The notes under the pieces: generated by a model | Seen by the model: the letters and a program-made list of their open reading frames with translations, nothing else | Told to the model about the DNA's origin: nothing | Database searches by the model: none | In this document: positions 34,729 to 44,421 of the stretch, one piece after another | Layout: each line of letters begins with the position of its first letter | Position numbering within the stretch: position 1 is the first letter of the stretch | NCBI RefSeq assembly: GCF_002286985.1 | Contig: NZ_NSKC01000002.1 | Coordinates: forward strand, 310,001-374,000 | DNA length: 64,000 nt | Reading direction: 5' to 3' | DNA from: Halorubrum salipaludis | Lineage (GTDB): Archaea > Halobacteriota > Halobacteria > Halobacteriales > Haloferacaceae | Program-made: the position numbers and the translations under genes

Positions 34729-35085
34729 TCAGTCGTCGTCGACGTTCACCCGGCCGATGAACGACCAGTGCGTCTCGCGGGTCGCGTCGGGGAGGGTCTC
34801 CTCGGTGACGTGGTAGAGATACGGTCCGTGCGGACAGTCGTCGCAGCCCTCCTCGCAGTGGTGCTGTTTCACGACCTCGGTGTACCCCTCGTGTTCGACG
34901 ACGCGGAGAACGTCGTCGCTGGGCTCGGGGTCGATCGGGAACTCCGTCGCCTCATGCGACTGGAGCAGTTCCCGGGCGAAGACGATCGCGTTCCGCAGCT
35001 CGTCCGGCGACAGATCCTCTAACTCGGCGGCGACGCCGTCGGGGAGCGCCTCCGGCGGATCGCGGCTCCGTGAGGTGTCGGTCAT
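34729..35085 (-). CDS. Uncharacterised small Cys-containing haloarchaeal protein
   Basis: A 118-residue acidic protein. The N-terminal half is helical (LSPDELRNAIVFARELLQSHEATEFPIDPEP). The C-terminal half has a metal-binding-like cluster HHCEEGCDDCPHGPYLYHVTEE, with Cys residues spaced C-x3-C-x2-C and neighbouring His residues, and ends HWSFIGRVNVDDD. ATG 35085 has a TTATTAATT box about 30 bp upstream on the minus strand. I do not recognise a named function. It is convergent with trkH copy 3 and divergent from the mutase gene. Confidence 0.75.
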   Translation of the reverse strand: MTDTSRSRDPPEALPDGVAAELEDLSPDELRNAIVFARELLQSHEATEFPIDPEPSDDVLRVVEHEGYTEVVKQHHCEEGCDDCPHGPYLYHVTEETLPDATRETHWSFIGRVNVDDD

Positions 35086-35260
35086 GAGTCCGCGTTCGCT
35101 CCGGAGGCAATTAATAACTCCGCGGGCCGCGGAGCGCCGTCGGAGGCGAGGCGGATCGGAACCGATCGATATCGATGAGGCGCGGGGAGTCAACGAGGAA
35201 TCGGGCGGATCCTCCAAAATATAATGAATATTTATACAGTACCGACGGGTACTCGGAGCC

Positions 35261-36961
<1,701 letters not shown>

Positions 36962-37102
36962 TCCGAAGGACGGGAGCGGAAACCGAGGAAACCGAAGAAC
37001 CCGGACGAACCGAGGGACCCGGGCGAACCGAGCCAACCGCCGACCGACGCGCCGACCCCGTTTCGGGCGGTCGAACCCGCCGGGCGAGACGAGACGGCCG
37101 CC
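36962..37102 (+). repeat. Short imperfect ACCGA-rich repeats after the mutase gene
   Basis: From about 36976 to 37036 the motif AACCGAGG or ACCCGGGCGAACCGAG recurs with a spacing of about 10-20 bases. The block lies between convergent genes and has no start codon with a plausible product. It may be decayed coding sequence or simple repeats. Confidence 0.4.
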
Positions 37103-37339
37103 TCAGACGCCGTCGACCGCCCGCGCCGACTCCGCGCACCACGCGTTACCACGGCGACCGGTCGATCGGAGCTCGAGCTCGACGATCGAACCGCTGTCGA
37201 GGTCCGAGAGCTCCGCCTCCACGTCCGGGTCGTCGTACTCGACGACGTGCAGCGTCTCGTTTCGGGGATATTCACGGAGCGTGACCGCCCCGTGGTCGTT
37301 GCACGGTTTGACGACGGTGTACTTCCCGGTTCGATTCAT
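37103..37339 (-). CDS. Small conserved haloarchaeal protein, unknown function
   Basis: A 78-residue protein beginning MNRTGKYTVVKPCNDHGAVT and continuing LREYPRNETLHVVEYDDPDVEAELSDL, ending GRRGNAWCAESARAVDGV. It has beta-strand character and two Cys residues (KPCND, AWCAE). ATG 37339 sits about 25 bp after an AATATTATATC TATA element, fitting a leaderless transcript. I recall it as a conserved haloarchaeal family but know no function. It is divergent from the phosphopantothenate synthetase gene. Confidence 0.75.
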   Translation of the reverse strand: MNRTGKYTVVKPCNDHGAVTLREYPRNETLHVVEYDDPDVEAELSDLDSGSIVELELRSTGRRGNAWCAESARAVDGV

Positions 37340-37452
37340 CACGTCGTGACAATACGTGTCGGTATGATATAATATTTATGTGGGTTGCTAACACGGCTGT
37401 CTGCGGCGCGCGCAAGCGGGGATTTTTAACCCGACCGTCGCCAGGTACGGCC

Positions 37453-38256
37453 ATGACGGAGACGGAGATCCCGGAGGACCACCCGCGTTACGCGTCGCTC
37501 GTGACGCGCCACCGGATCGAGGCGGGCGTCGAGAAGGGGATCACCTCGAAGCAGGGGCTCATCGCGCAGGGTCGCGGCGAGGCGTTCGACTACCTCCTCG
37601 GCGAGCGGACGCTCCCGAGCGCGGACCGCGCCGCGCGCGCGGCCGCCGCCGCCCTCCTGCTCGCCGACCGCCCGGTGCTTTCGGTGAACGGCAACGTCGC
37701 GGCGCTCGCCCCCGGGGAGACCGTCGAGCTCGCCGAGGCGGTCGACGCCGACGTCGAGGTGAACCTCTTCAACCACACCGACGAGCGGGTCCGCCGGATC
37801 GCCGACCACCTCCGCGAGCACGGCGCCGACGAGGTGAAGGGGTTCGCGGGCGACGGCGAAATCCCCGGGTTGGACCACGCCCGCGGGACCGTCGACGCCG
37901 ACGGGATCGAGGCGGCCGACGTGGTCGTCGTCCCCTTAGAGGACGGCGACCGCGCCGAGGCGCTCGACGCGATGGGGAAGACGGAGGTCGTGATCGATCT
38001 GAACCCCGGCAGCCGGTCGCCGCGCACCGCCGACATCCCGATCATCGACAACCTGATCCGAGCCGTGCCGAACGTCACGGCCCACGCGCGCGACCTCGCC
38101 GACGCGTCCGCCGCGGCGCGTCGCGAAGCGATCGACTCGTTCGACGCCGCCGAGGCGCTCGCCGAGGCGGAGGCCGCCATCCGGGAGGGCTCCTTCGAGC
38201 TGCCCGACGATTCGGTCCCGGACGACGGGATCCCCGGAGACACGTCTGCTCGCTGA
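37453..38256 (+). CDS. 4-phosphopantoate--beta-alanine ligase (phosphopantothenate synthetase)
   Basis: Catalyses ATP-dependent joining of 4-phosphopantoate and beta-alanine in archaeal coenzyme A synthesis, replacing bacterial pantothenate synthetase plus kinase. The 267-residue protein has the family start IPEDHPRYASLVTRHRIEAGVEKGITSKQGLIAQGRGEAFDYLLGE. It also has the nucleotide-site segments NVAALAPGE, VNLFNHTDERV, VVIDLNPGSRSPRTADIPIIDNLIRAVPN. ATG 37453 is about 25-30 bp after a TTTTTAA box. The C-terminal 30 residues are acidic and not conserved. Confidence 0.93.
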   Translation: MTETEIPEDHPRYASLVTRHRIEAGVEKGITSKQGLIAQGRGEAFDYLLGERTLPSADRAARAAAAALLLADRPVLSVNGNVAALAPGETVELAEAVDADVEVNLFNHTDERVRRIADHLREHGADEVKGFAGDGEIPGLDHARGTVDADGIEAADVVVVPLEDGDRAEALDAMGKTEVVIDLNPGSRSPRTADIPIIDNLIRAVPNVTAHARDLADASAAARREAIDSFDAAEALAEAEAAIREGSFELPDDSVPDDGIPGDTSAR

Positions 38257-38313
38257 CGGATTCCGGGGTGTCGGCGGCGGAAGTGCAAAGTTGGCTGGCA
38301 GCGTATAGCGCAC

Positions 38314-38763
38314 ATGGAACTCGACGAGACGGACCGCGCGATCCTCCGGATCCTCCAAGAGGACGCCAGAACCCCCTTCTCCGAGGTCGCGCGCCGCATC
38401 GACATGTCCAGCGCGACCGTCCACGACCGGGTGAACCGTATGGAGGAGGCCGGCGTCATCGAGGGGTATCACGCGTCGGTCGACCCCAAGGCGGTCGGCT
38501 ACGGGGTCAGCGCATTCGTCGGCCTCCGGGTCGAGCAGGGGCGCGAGGAGGACGCCTTAGAGCGGCTCCGAGAGATCGACGGCGTCTGCGAGATCCACCT
38601 GACCACGGGCGAGTGGGACGTGATCCTCAAGGTCGTCGCGGCGGACACGGACAGCCTCCGCGAGCTGATGTTCGAGAGCGTCGCGGAGATGGAGGGGTTC
38701 TCCCGGTCGCAGACGATGATCATCCTCGGCACCGACTACGAGGCCGACGGGCCCCCGGTGTGA
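38314..38763 (+). CDS. Lrp/AsnC family transcriptional regulator
   Basis: A 149-residue feast/famine regulator. Residues 1-60 hold the AsnC-type HTH ([27 protein letters not shown] and [18 protein letters not shown]). Residues 65-145 form the ligand-binding RAM domain with [17 protein letters not shown]. Such proteins respond to amino acids. It follows phosphopantothenate synthetase by 57 bp on the same strand and could share its transcript. Target genes cannot be named. Confidence 0.93.
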   Translation: MELDETDRAILRILQEDARTPFSEVARRIDMSSATVHDRVNRMEEAGVIEGYHASVDPKAVGYGVSAFVGLRVEQGREEDALERLREIDGVCEIHLTTGEWDVILKVVAADTDSLRELMFESVAEMEGFSRSQTMIILGTDYEADGPPV

Positions 38764-38836
38764 CCGCCCCGGACCGAGCGCGGCGCGACGGCGCGGGACC
38801 GGAACCCTCAATTCGGGGACCCTCCCAACGGAGACC

Positions 38837-39991
38837 ATGAGCACACGGGTCGAAGGGCGGTTCGGACTGTCGCCGGAGCGCGCGTGGGCGGCGGTCGTCG
38901 GCGCGGTCACGGCGCTTCTCGCGGTCGGGTCCGTCGTCTTCCCGCGGATCGTGTACGACCGGTTCCTGTGGCGGTACTTCTGGGGGCCGGTCGCGGCCGA
39001 CGGACAGGGCGCGCAGTGCGCCGTCCGCGACGCGAGCGGGACCGAGCTGCTCGGGAGCTCGTCGGCGTGTTCGGCGGCCCTCGAGGCCGGCGAGGTCGTC
39101 GCCGAGCCGGGGTACACCACGGTCTCGACCGTGAGCTACGTCGTGATCCTGCTGGCGATGCTGATCGGCGTGGTCTTCCTCCTCCGCCGGCTGGAGATCG
39201 GCACCGAGCTGCGGTTCTTCTACGCGCTGTTCCCGTTCATGCTGCTCGGCGGCGCCCTCCGCACCGTCGAGGACGCGGGGATCGCCGCGATGCGGGCCGG
39301 CGTGGAACCGCTGATCCCCTTCCCGGCGAGCGCGCTGCTTATCAGCCCGTTCATCTACTTCACCGTCTTCGGCGTGACGCTCGCCTGCGTCCTCGCGGCG
39401 TACGCGCTCGCGGACCGAGGCGTGACCGACGACTACGCCCGTCCCCTGTTCGCGATGGGCGCCGTCGCGCTCGCCGTCGCGTTCGGCTACCTCTCGTACC
39501 TCTCGGCGGCGACCGACTACGTGCAGTTCTACCCGATCGTCCTCGCCCTGACGCTGGGTATCGCGACCGCGGCGACCGCGGTCACGTGGAAGCTCGCGAC
39601 CGCGTCCGTCCCCGAGGTCCGACAGGGGACCGGCGCCGCGGGGATCGTCATCATCTGGGGCCACGCGATCGACGGGGTCGCCAACGTCATCGGGCTCAAC
39701 TGGATGCCGGCGCTGACGGGGACGGCGAACCTCGTCCCGAAGCACGTCGTCAACGCGCTGATCGTCGACTGGACGGCGCGGCTACTCCCGGGGTCGATCG
39801 TCTCGGTCACGGGGGACGCGTGGCCGTTCCTGCTGGTGAAGCTCGCCGCGGCGACGTTCGTCGTCTGGGTGTTCAACGGCGAGATGTTCGACGAGTCGCC
39901 GCGCTACACGCTGCTGTTGCTCATCACGGTGCTCGCGGTCGGGCTCGGTCCGGGGACCCGAGACATGCTGCGCGCGACCTTCGGGATCTGA
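38837..39991 (+). CDS. DUF63 family membrane protein
   Basis: A 384-residue archaeal multi-pass membrane protein with about nine helices. It contains the DUF63 hallmarks [34 protein letters not shown] and [41 protein letters not shown]. The conserved His, Asp and Glu within or near membranes suggest an enzymatic or transport function, but none is established. ATG 38837 follows the lrp gene by 73 bp. Confidence 0.9.
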   Translation: MSTRVEGRFGLSPERAWAAVVGAVTALLAVGSVVFPRIVYDRFLWRYFWGPVAADGQGAQCAVRDASGTELLGSSSACSAALEAGEVVAEPGYTTVSTVSYVVILLAMLIGVVFLLRRLEIGTELRFFYALFPFMLLGGALRTVEDAGIAAMRAGVEPLIPFPASALLISPFIYFTVFGVTLACVLAAYALADRGVTDDYARPLFAMGAVALAVAFGYLSYLSAATDYVQFYPIVLALTLGIATAATAVTWKLATASVPEVRQGTGAAGIVIIWGHAIDGVANVIGLNWMPALTGTANLVPKHVVNALIVDWTARLLPGSIVSVTGDAWPFLLVKLAAATFVVWVFNGEMFDESPRYTLLLLITVLAVGLGPGTRDMLRATFGI

Positions 39992-40028
39992 CGGGCCGGA
40001 CGACTCGCGGCTCAGGTCCGCGCGGCTG

Positions 40029-40307
40029 TCACATCCCCATGTCGGCCGCGGCCTCGGGAACCGGGAGGTCGCCGACGGCGACGCCGAGCAGCTCCGCGGC
40101 GTGGTCGAGCGCCATGTCGAAGCCGTAGTACCGCTCTAGCTCGTCGCCGGTCGGTCCCGGGCGGACCTTCAACATCGCGTAGCCGTCGACGTTCTGGGCG
40201 ACCGTCGCCTCCCGGCCGTCGACCGAAAACGTCAGGCGTCGCTCGCCGTCGGTCTCCTCGTAGCGCGCGTCGATCGCGTTCCCCTCGCCTCCCGCCGTGT
40301 CGCTCAT
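40029..40307 (-). CDS. Small uncharacterised haloarchaeal protein (DUF7111-like)
   Basis: A 92-residue acidic protein: a beta-rich first half (ARYEETDGERRLTFSVDGREATVAQNVDGYAMLKVRPGPTG) and a helical C-terminus with LERYYGFDMALDHAAELLG. I use ATG 40307 (MSDTAGG) over the in-frame codon two residues upstream. There is no membrane segment or catalytic motif. The family number is from memory and uncertain. Function unknown. Confidence 0.72.
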   Translation of the reverse strand: MSDTAGGEGNAIDARYEETDGERRLTFSVDGREATVAQNVDGYAMLKVRPGPTGDELERYYGFDMALDHAAELLGVAVGDLPVPEAAADMGM

Positions 40308-40385
40308 ACGCACGCTATGCGCCGGCCCCTGTCGAATCTGTCGGTCGGTGGGAGCGCCGTCGACCGGCCGGTCGACTTCGCCTCC

Positions 40386-40928
40386 CTACCGGGGGTCCCA
40401 CCCGTGGAACTCGGTCCCCGGCTCCAGTTCGAGGTCGAACGCGTCGATGATCCCGCCGAGCGCCTCGTACCCGCTCGCGGCCGCGGCGATCCCGACGAGC
40501 GTCTCGTCGTCGTACCGCGCGGCGGCCTCGTCGTGGACGACCGCGTCGACCTCGCCGCGGACGACCGCGAGCGCGTACTCGACGAGGGCCGTCTCGTCGC
40601 CGTCGAGGGGACCGCGGTCGTCGGCCCCGAGCGCGGCGATGACCTCGTCGTCGATTCCGACCCCGCGGGCGATGTTGACGTGCTGGTGCCACTCGTAGCG
40701 GTTCGTCGTCTCGCGGGCGACCGCGAGGATCACCAGCTCCCGCTCGCGGTCCGAGAGCCCGCTGTCGGTCCACAGCGAGCCGAGGAACGAGCGCAGCCCC
40801 GCGAGCACTGCGGGGTTGTTGCCGATCGACTGGTAGACGTGCAGTGGCTTGCCCTGCAGCGACGACTCCAGTAGCTCCTCGTACTCGTCCGGCACGTCCG
40901 ACGCCTCGACGTAGGGAACGCGGGCCAT
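40386..40928 (-). CDS. Carboxymuconolactone decarboxylase (AhpD-like) family protein
   Basis: A 180-residue helical protein. The family signature is LSDRERELVILAVARETTNRYEWHQHVNIARGVGIDDEVIAAL, with EWHQH where AhpD proteins have EWCxxH-type cysteines. No CxxC is present, so peroxidase activity is unlikely and a lactone decarboxylase-like or other role is more plausible. The C-terminus ends LEPGTEFHGWDPR. ATG 40928 matches the usual MARVPYVEASDVPDEY-type start. Divergent from menA. Confidence 0.85.
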   Translation of the reverse strand: MARVPYVEASDVPDEYEELLESSLQGKPLHVYQSIGNNPAVLAGLRSFLGSLWTDSGLSDRERELVILAVARETTNRYEWHQHVNIARGVGIDDEVIAALGADDRGPLDGDETALVEYALAVVRGEVDAVVHDEAAARYDDETLVGIAAAASGYEALGGIIDAFDLELEPGTEFHGWDPR

Positions 40929-41038
40929 GGTCGAGAGTCTCCGCCCGCGGCCATAGGCTTGTGTGACTCGGTAGCGTTCGCCGCGACCGGCCGGGACGGG
41001 TCCGCCGCGGCGTGGCGTCGCGCAGATGGCAAGCTTAA

Positions 41039-41053
41039 GGGACGGCACGTCCC
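41039..41053. promoter_or_regulatory. Inverted repeat in the menA promoter
   Basis: GGGACG-GCA-CGTCCC is a perfect 6-bp inverted repeat between a TTAAG box (41035-41039) and ATG 41065. It would lie across the transcription start region, where a repressor could act. Confidence 0.35.
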
Positions 41054-41064
41054 TACCGGCGACA

Positions 41065-41994
41065 ATGAGTACCGACGTGTCGCGACGACGGGCGTGGCTG
41101 ATCGCGGCGCGCCCGCAGACGCTCCCCGCGGCGGCGGCGCCGGTGATCGTCGGCGTCGGCCTCGCGGTTCGAAACGGGGTGTTCGCCCCGCTTCCGGCGC
41201 TCGCGGCGCTCGTCGGCGCGGCGCTGATCCAGGTCGGCACCAACTTCGCGAACGACTACTACGACGCGATCCAAGGCGCGGACACCGACGACCGCGAGGG
41301 GTTCACCCGCGTCGTCGCCAGCGGGCTCATCGAGCCGGGAGAGGTGAAGCGAGCGATGTGGCTCACCTTCGCGGCCGCGATCCTCGTTGGGACCTCCCTC
41401 GTGTACGTGGGCGGCGTCCCGATCCTCGTGATCGGACTCGCCTCGGTCGCGGCCGGGATCGCGTACACCGGAGGCCCCTACCCGCTCGGCTACCACGGGC
41501 TCGGCGACCTGTTCGTCTTCGTCTTCTTCGGCGTGATCGCCGTCACGGGCACTTACTACGTGCAGGCCGCCGCGCTCGCGAGCGGGGCGTTCCCCCTGTG
41601 GATTCCGGCGGGGACCGTCACCCTCTCGGCCGTCGTCGCGAGCCTCCCGATCGCGGCGCTGTCGACGAACATCCTCGTCGTCAACAACGTCCGCGACTTA
41701 GAGGAGGACGCGCAGACGGGGAAACGCACCCTCGCGGTCCGGTTCGGCTACCGGTTCTCGCGGATCCAGTTCCTCGCGCTACTCGCGCTCGCGTACCTCA
41801 CCCCCCTCTGGTTTTTCGCCCGGGGGGACGGGCCGGCCGTGCTCCTCCCGCTCGTGACACTCCCGCTCGCGGCCGGCGTGACGCGCACCGTACTGACCGA
41901 GACCGCCGGCGACGCCCTCAACCCGGCGCTCGAATCGACCGGGAAGCTGCTCGCGGCGTACGCGGTCGCGTTCGCCGTCGGCCTCGCGGTGTGA
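41065..41994 (+). CDS. menA: 1,4-dihydroxy-2-naphthoate polyprenyltransferase
   Basis: Attaches the isoprenoid tail to dihydroxynaphthoate in menaquinone synthesis, the quinone used by haloarchaeal respiration. The 309-residue UbiA-family membrane protein has about eight helices and two Asp-rich motifs: NDYYDAIQGADTDDR (about 73-87) and NNVRDLEEDAQTGKRTL (about 210-226). RPQTLPAAAAPVIVG near the N-terminus is typical for MenA. ATG 41065 is preferred over an upstream in-frame ATG at 41026. menC follows after 3 bp, so the two form an operon. Confidence 0.93.
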   Translation: MSTDVSRRRAWLIAARPQTLPAAAAPVIVGVGLAVRNGVFAPLPALAALVGAALIQVGTNFANDYYDAIQGADTDDREGFTRVVASGLIEPGEVKRAMWLTFAAAILVGTSLVYVGGVPILVIGLASVAAGIAYTGGPYPLGYHGLGDLFVFVFFGVIAVTGTYYVQAAALASGAFPLWIPAGTVTLSAVVASLPIAALSTNILVVNNVRDLEEDAQTGKRTLAVRFGYRFSRIQFLALLALAYLTPLWFFARGDGPAVLLPLVTLPLAAGVTRTVLTETAGDALNPALESTGKLLAAYAVAFAVGLAV

Positions 41995-41997
41995 CCC

Positions 41998-43080
41998 GTG
42001 CGGCTCAGCCCCTTCTCGCTCGGACTGACGAGCCCCCTCGAAACCGCCCGGGGCCCCATCGAGCGGCGCGAGGGGTTCCTCGTCGCCGTCGGCCCCGACT
42101 CCGACGCCGGATCGGTCCCCGCCCGCGGCCTCGGCGAGGCCACGCCGCTCCCCGGCTGGACCGAGTCCCGGGCGGCCTGCGAGGCGGCGCTCCGCGGGGT
42201 CGGCGGCGGAGGCGACGACCGCGAGCCGATCGCGCCGGACGCGCTCGACCGGCTCGATCCCGTCGACACGCCCGCCGCGCGCCACGGGCTCGCGCTCGCG
42301 CTCGCGGACGCGACTGCCCGCGACGCCGGAGACGCGCTCGCCGAACGGCTCGCCCGGGCCGAGGGGCTCCCGGCGCCCGCCGAGACGGTTCCGGTCAACG
42401 CGACGATCGGTGACGGCGACCCGGAAGCCGCCGTCGACGCGGCCGAGCGCGCGGTCGAGGGGGGGTTCGACTGCCTGAAGGTGAAGGTGGGCGCGCGCGA
42501 CCTCGACGACGACATCGAGCGCCTCTGGGCGGTCCGCCGGGCGGTCGGCGGCGGGGTCGCGCTGCGGGCCGACGCCAACGGCGCGTGGGACCGGGAGACT
42601 GCCCGGTCGGCGGTCGAGCGACTGGCGTCGCTCGATCTGGCGTACCTCGAACAGCCCCTCCCGGCCGACGACCTCGACGGGGCGGCCGCGCTCCGAGAAC
42701 GGCAGACCGAGGTGCCGATCGCCCTCGACGAGTCGCTCGCGAGCCGCGGGCTCGACGCGGCCCTCGACGCCGGCGCGGCCGACGCCGTCGTCCTGAAGCC
42801 GATGGCGCTGGGGGGCCCGGACCGGGCGCTGGCGGCGGCGCGGCGAGCGCGGGAGGCCGGCGTCGAGCCGGTGATCACCACCACGATCGACGCCGTCGTC
42901 GCGCGCACCGCGGCGGTCCACGTCGCCGCCGCGGTCCCCGAGATCGCGCCCTGCGGTCTCGCGACCGGGTCGCTGCTCGACGCCGACCTCGCTCCGGACC
43001 CCTGTCCGGTCTCGGCGGGGAGCGTGACGGTGCCTGACGGTCCCGGCCTGGCCGGCGACGCGTTCGGGGACCTGCCGTAG
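41998..43080 (+). CDS. menC: o-Succinylbenzoate synthase
   Basis: Dehydrates SHCHC to o-succinylbenzoate in menaquinone synthesis. The 360-residue enolase-superfamily protein has the catalytic KxK (CLKVKVG, about 161-167) and the metal-binding acids in ADANGAW, LEQPL and ALDES. The second catalytic Lys is in VVLKPMALGG. It starts at GTG 41998, three bases after the menA stop. The operon context with menA supports MenC over other muconate-lactonising relatives. The other men genes are not in the window. Confidence 0.92.
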   Translation: MRLSPFSLGLTSPLETARGPIERREGFLVAVGPDSDAGSVPARGLGEATPLPGWTESRAACEAALRGVGGGGDDREPIAPDALDRLDPVDTPAARHGLALALADATARDAGDALAERLARAEGLPAPAETVPVNATIGDGDPEAAVDAAERAVEGGFDCLKVKVGARDLDDDIERLWAVRRAVGGGVALRADANGAWDRETARSAVERLASLDLAYLEQPLPADDLDGAAALRERQTEVPIALDESLASRGLDAALDAGAADAVVLKPMALGGPDRALAAARRAREAGVEPVITTTIDAVVARTAAVHVAAAVPEIAPCGLATGSLLDADLAPDPCPVSAGSVTVPDGPGLAGDAFGDLP

Positions 43081-43113
43081 CTCAGGAGCGGCGGGGTACG
43101 GGGTCCACCCGGC

Positions 43114-43524
43114 TCACTCGACGACCTCGATCCGACCCTCCATCCCGCGCGTCTGATGCGGCGTGCAGACGTACTCGAAGACCCCGGACTCGGCGAACGC
43201 GTGCTTGAAGACGTGGCCCTCCTCGCCGGTGAGTTCGGACTCGAAGGCGCCGCCCTTGTCGACGACGTTGTGCGCGCCGCCCGCGCCCGTCCACTCCCAG
43301 CGGACCGTCGTTCCGGCGTCGACGACGAGGTTCGCGGGCGCGAAGGCGAACCCCGCGTCGGCGCCGACGGCGACGGTCACTCGCTCCTCGCCCGTCCGGT
43401 CGATCGGGTCCGGCTCTCCCTCCTCGTCGCCGCCGGGGACGACGGCGTCGGCACAGCCCGCGAGCGCCGCGGCGGCGACGGTCCCCACCCCTGCGAGCGC
43501 CTCGCGGCGCGTTCGGTCGATCAT
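43114..43524 (-). CDS. Halocyanin (blue copper lipoprotein)
   Basis: A 136-residue membrane-anchored electron carrier. It has a Tat-like lipoprotein signal (TRREALAGVGTVAAAALAGC), an acidic linker, and a plastocyanin-like domain. Copper ligands are visible: His in GGAHNVVD, then Cys and His in YVCTPHQ, and Met in RGMEGR. It is anchored outside the cell and probably shuttles electrons to a terminal oxidase or reductase. No CGAAC palindrome precedes it, unlike the halocyanin at 59424. Convergent with menC. Confidence 0.92.
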   Translation of the reverse strand: MIDRTRREALAGVGTVAAAALAGCADAVVPGGDEEGEPDPIDRTGEERVTVAVGADAGFAFAPANLVVDAGTTVRWEWTGAGGAHNVVDKGGAFESELTGEEGHVFKHAFAESGVFEYVCTPHQTRGMEGRIEVVE

Positions 43525-43695
43525 ACCGGATCGAGGCGGCGGGCGGTATAAATCCCCTCGCGAACGGCGGCGGGGGGAACGGGTACAGAGCCGGACCGGC
43601 CGTCGTGCGGGTGGACCGTCGGCGGGCGGACCGTCGTCCAACCGGACCGACGTACGAGGGAAGGTGCTTTTACCGCCACCGCCGAAGGTGGGCGT

Positions 43696-44151
43696 ATGAG
43701 CGAATGGACCGACGCGATCGTCGGCGAGCGCATGACCGTCGACAACCAGTTCAACGACCGAGTGTCGGCCTCGCGGTTCTCCAGCCAGGAGTGGGGGCTG
43801 ATCATGACCGCGACCGAGTTCGAGATCGAGGACGCCGGCGACCCCGAAGAGGCGCGGATCGTCGCCGACACCTCCAACCTTCCCGCGATCATGCCGGAGC
43901 TCGAGAACGTCCGGTCACAGGTCGCGGCGATGGGGGGCGCTTCCGGCGGCGACGGCGGGAAGGGGGGATCCGGCGGCGGGCTCGTCGACTCGATCAAGGG
44001 CGCGCTCGGCCTCGGCGGCGGAAACGACGGTCCCTCGGACGAGGAGCTCGACGCGGCCGAGCGGCTCGTCCAGGAGTACGCCGACGAGCTGCAGGCGCAC
44101 TTAGAGGAGGTCGGCAAGTGGGAACAGGTGCGGGTCGCGTATCAGGAGTGA
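43696..44151 (+). CDS. DUF5799-like haloarchaeal protein
   Basis: A 151-residue acidic protein beginning MSEWTDAIVGERMTVDNQF with SRFSSQEWGLIMTATEFEIE. It then has a Gly/Ser-rich linker (about 78-112) and a helical end LDAAERLVQEYADELQAHLEEVGKWEQVRVAY. The family is known to me as DUF5799; its function is unknown. The promoter area has a CTTTTACC box about 25 bp upstream of ATG 43696. Confidence 0.8.
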   Translation: MSEWTDAIVGERMTVDNQFNDRVSASRFSSQEWGLIMTATEFEIEDAGDPEEARIVADTSNLPAIMPELENVRSQVAAMGGASGGDGGKGGSGGGLVDSIKGALGLGGGNDGPSDEELDAAERLVQEYADELQAHLEEVGKWEQVRVAYQE

Positions 44152-44200
44152 GGCGGGTCTGCGGGGCGACGGGTGCGGCGCTCGACGCCGATCCGACGCC

Positions 44201-44350
44201 TCACTCGACGTCGCTCCCGCGGAACAGCGTCAGCTCCTCGGCCTCGTAGATGTTGATGAGCTCGCTGACGATCTCGTCGTACTCCTCGTCGTCGAGCCGG
44301 AGCGCGTCCAGCCGCTCGACCGTCTCCTCGTCGAGGTGTATCTGGGGCAT
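44201..44350 (-). CDS. Small acidic antitoxin-like protein
   Basis: A 49-residue protein, MPQIHLDEETVERLDALRLD followed by DEEYDEIVSELINIYEAEEL, in the style of short ribbon-helix-helix antitoxins or DUF7557-like proteins. The frame uses GC-rich third positions throughout and has a CTTTTATTT box about 25 bp upstream of ATG 44350, supporting expression. No toxin gene is adjacent: the next gene on this strand encodes the 701-residue unknown. It may act as a DNA-binding regulator or be an orphan antitoxin. Confidence 0.65.
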   Translation of the reverse strand: MPQIHLDEETVERLDALRLDDEEYDEIVSELINIYEAEELTLFRGSDVE

Positions 44351-44421
44351 AGAAGGGGGTTCGTCGGCGGGGGAAATAAAAGCCCGCTGTCGTTTTTAAG
44401 TACGACGCGATAACGGCCGTG

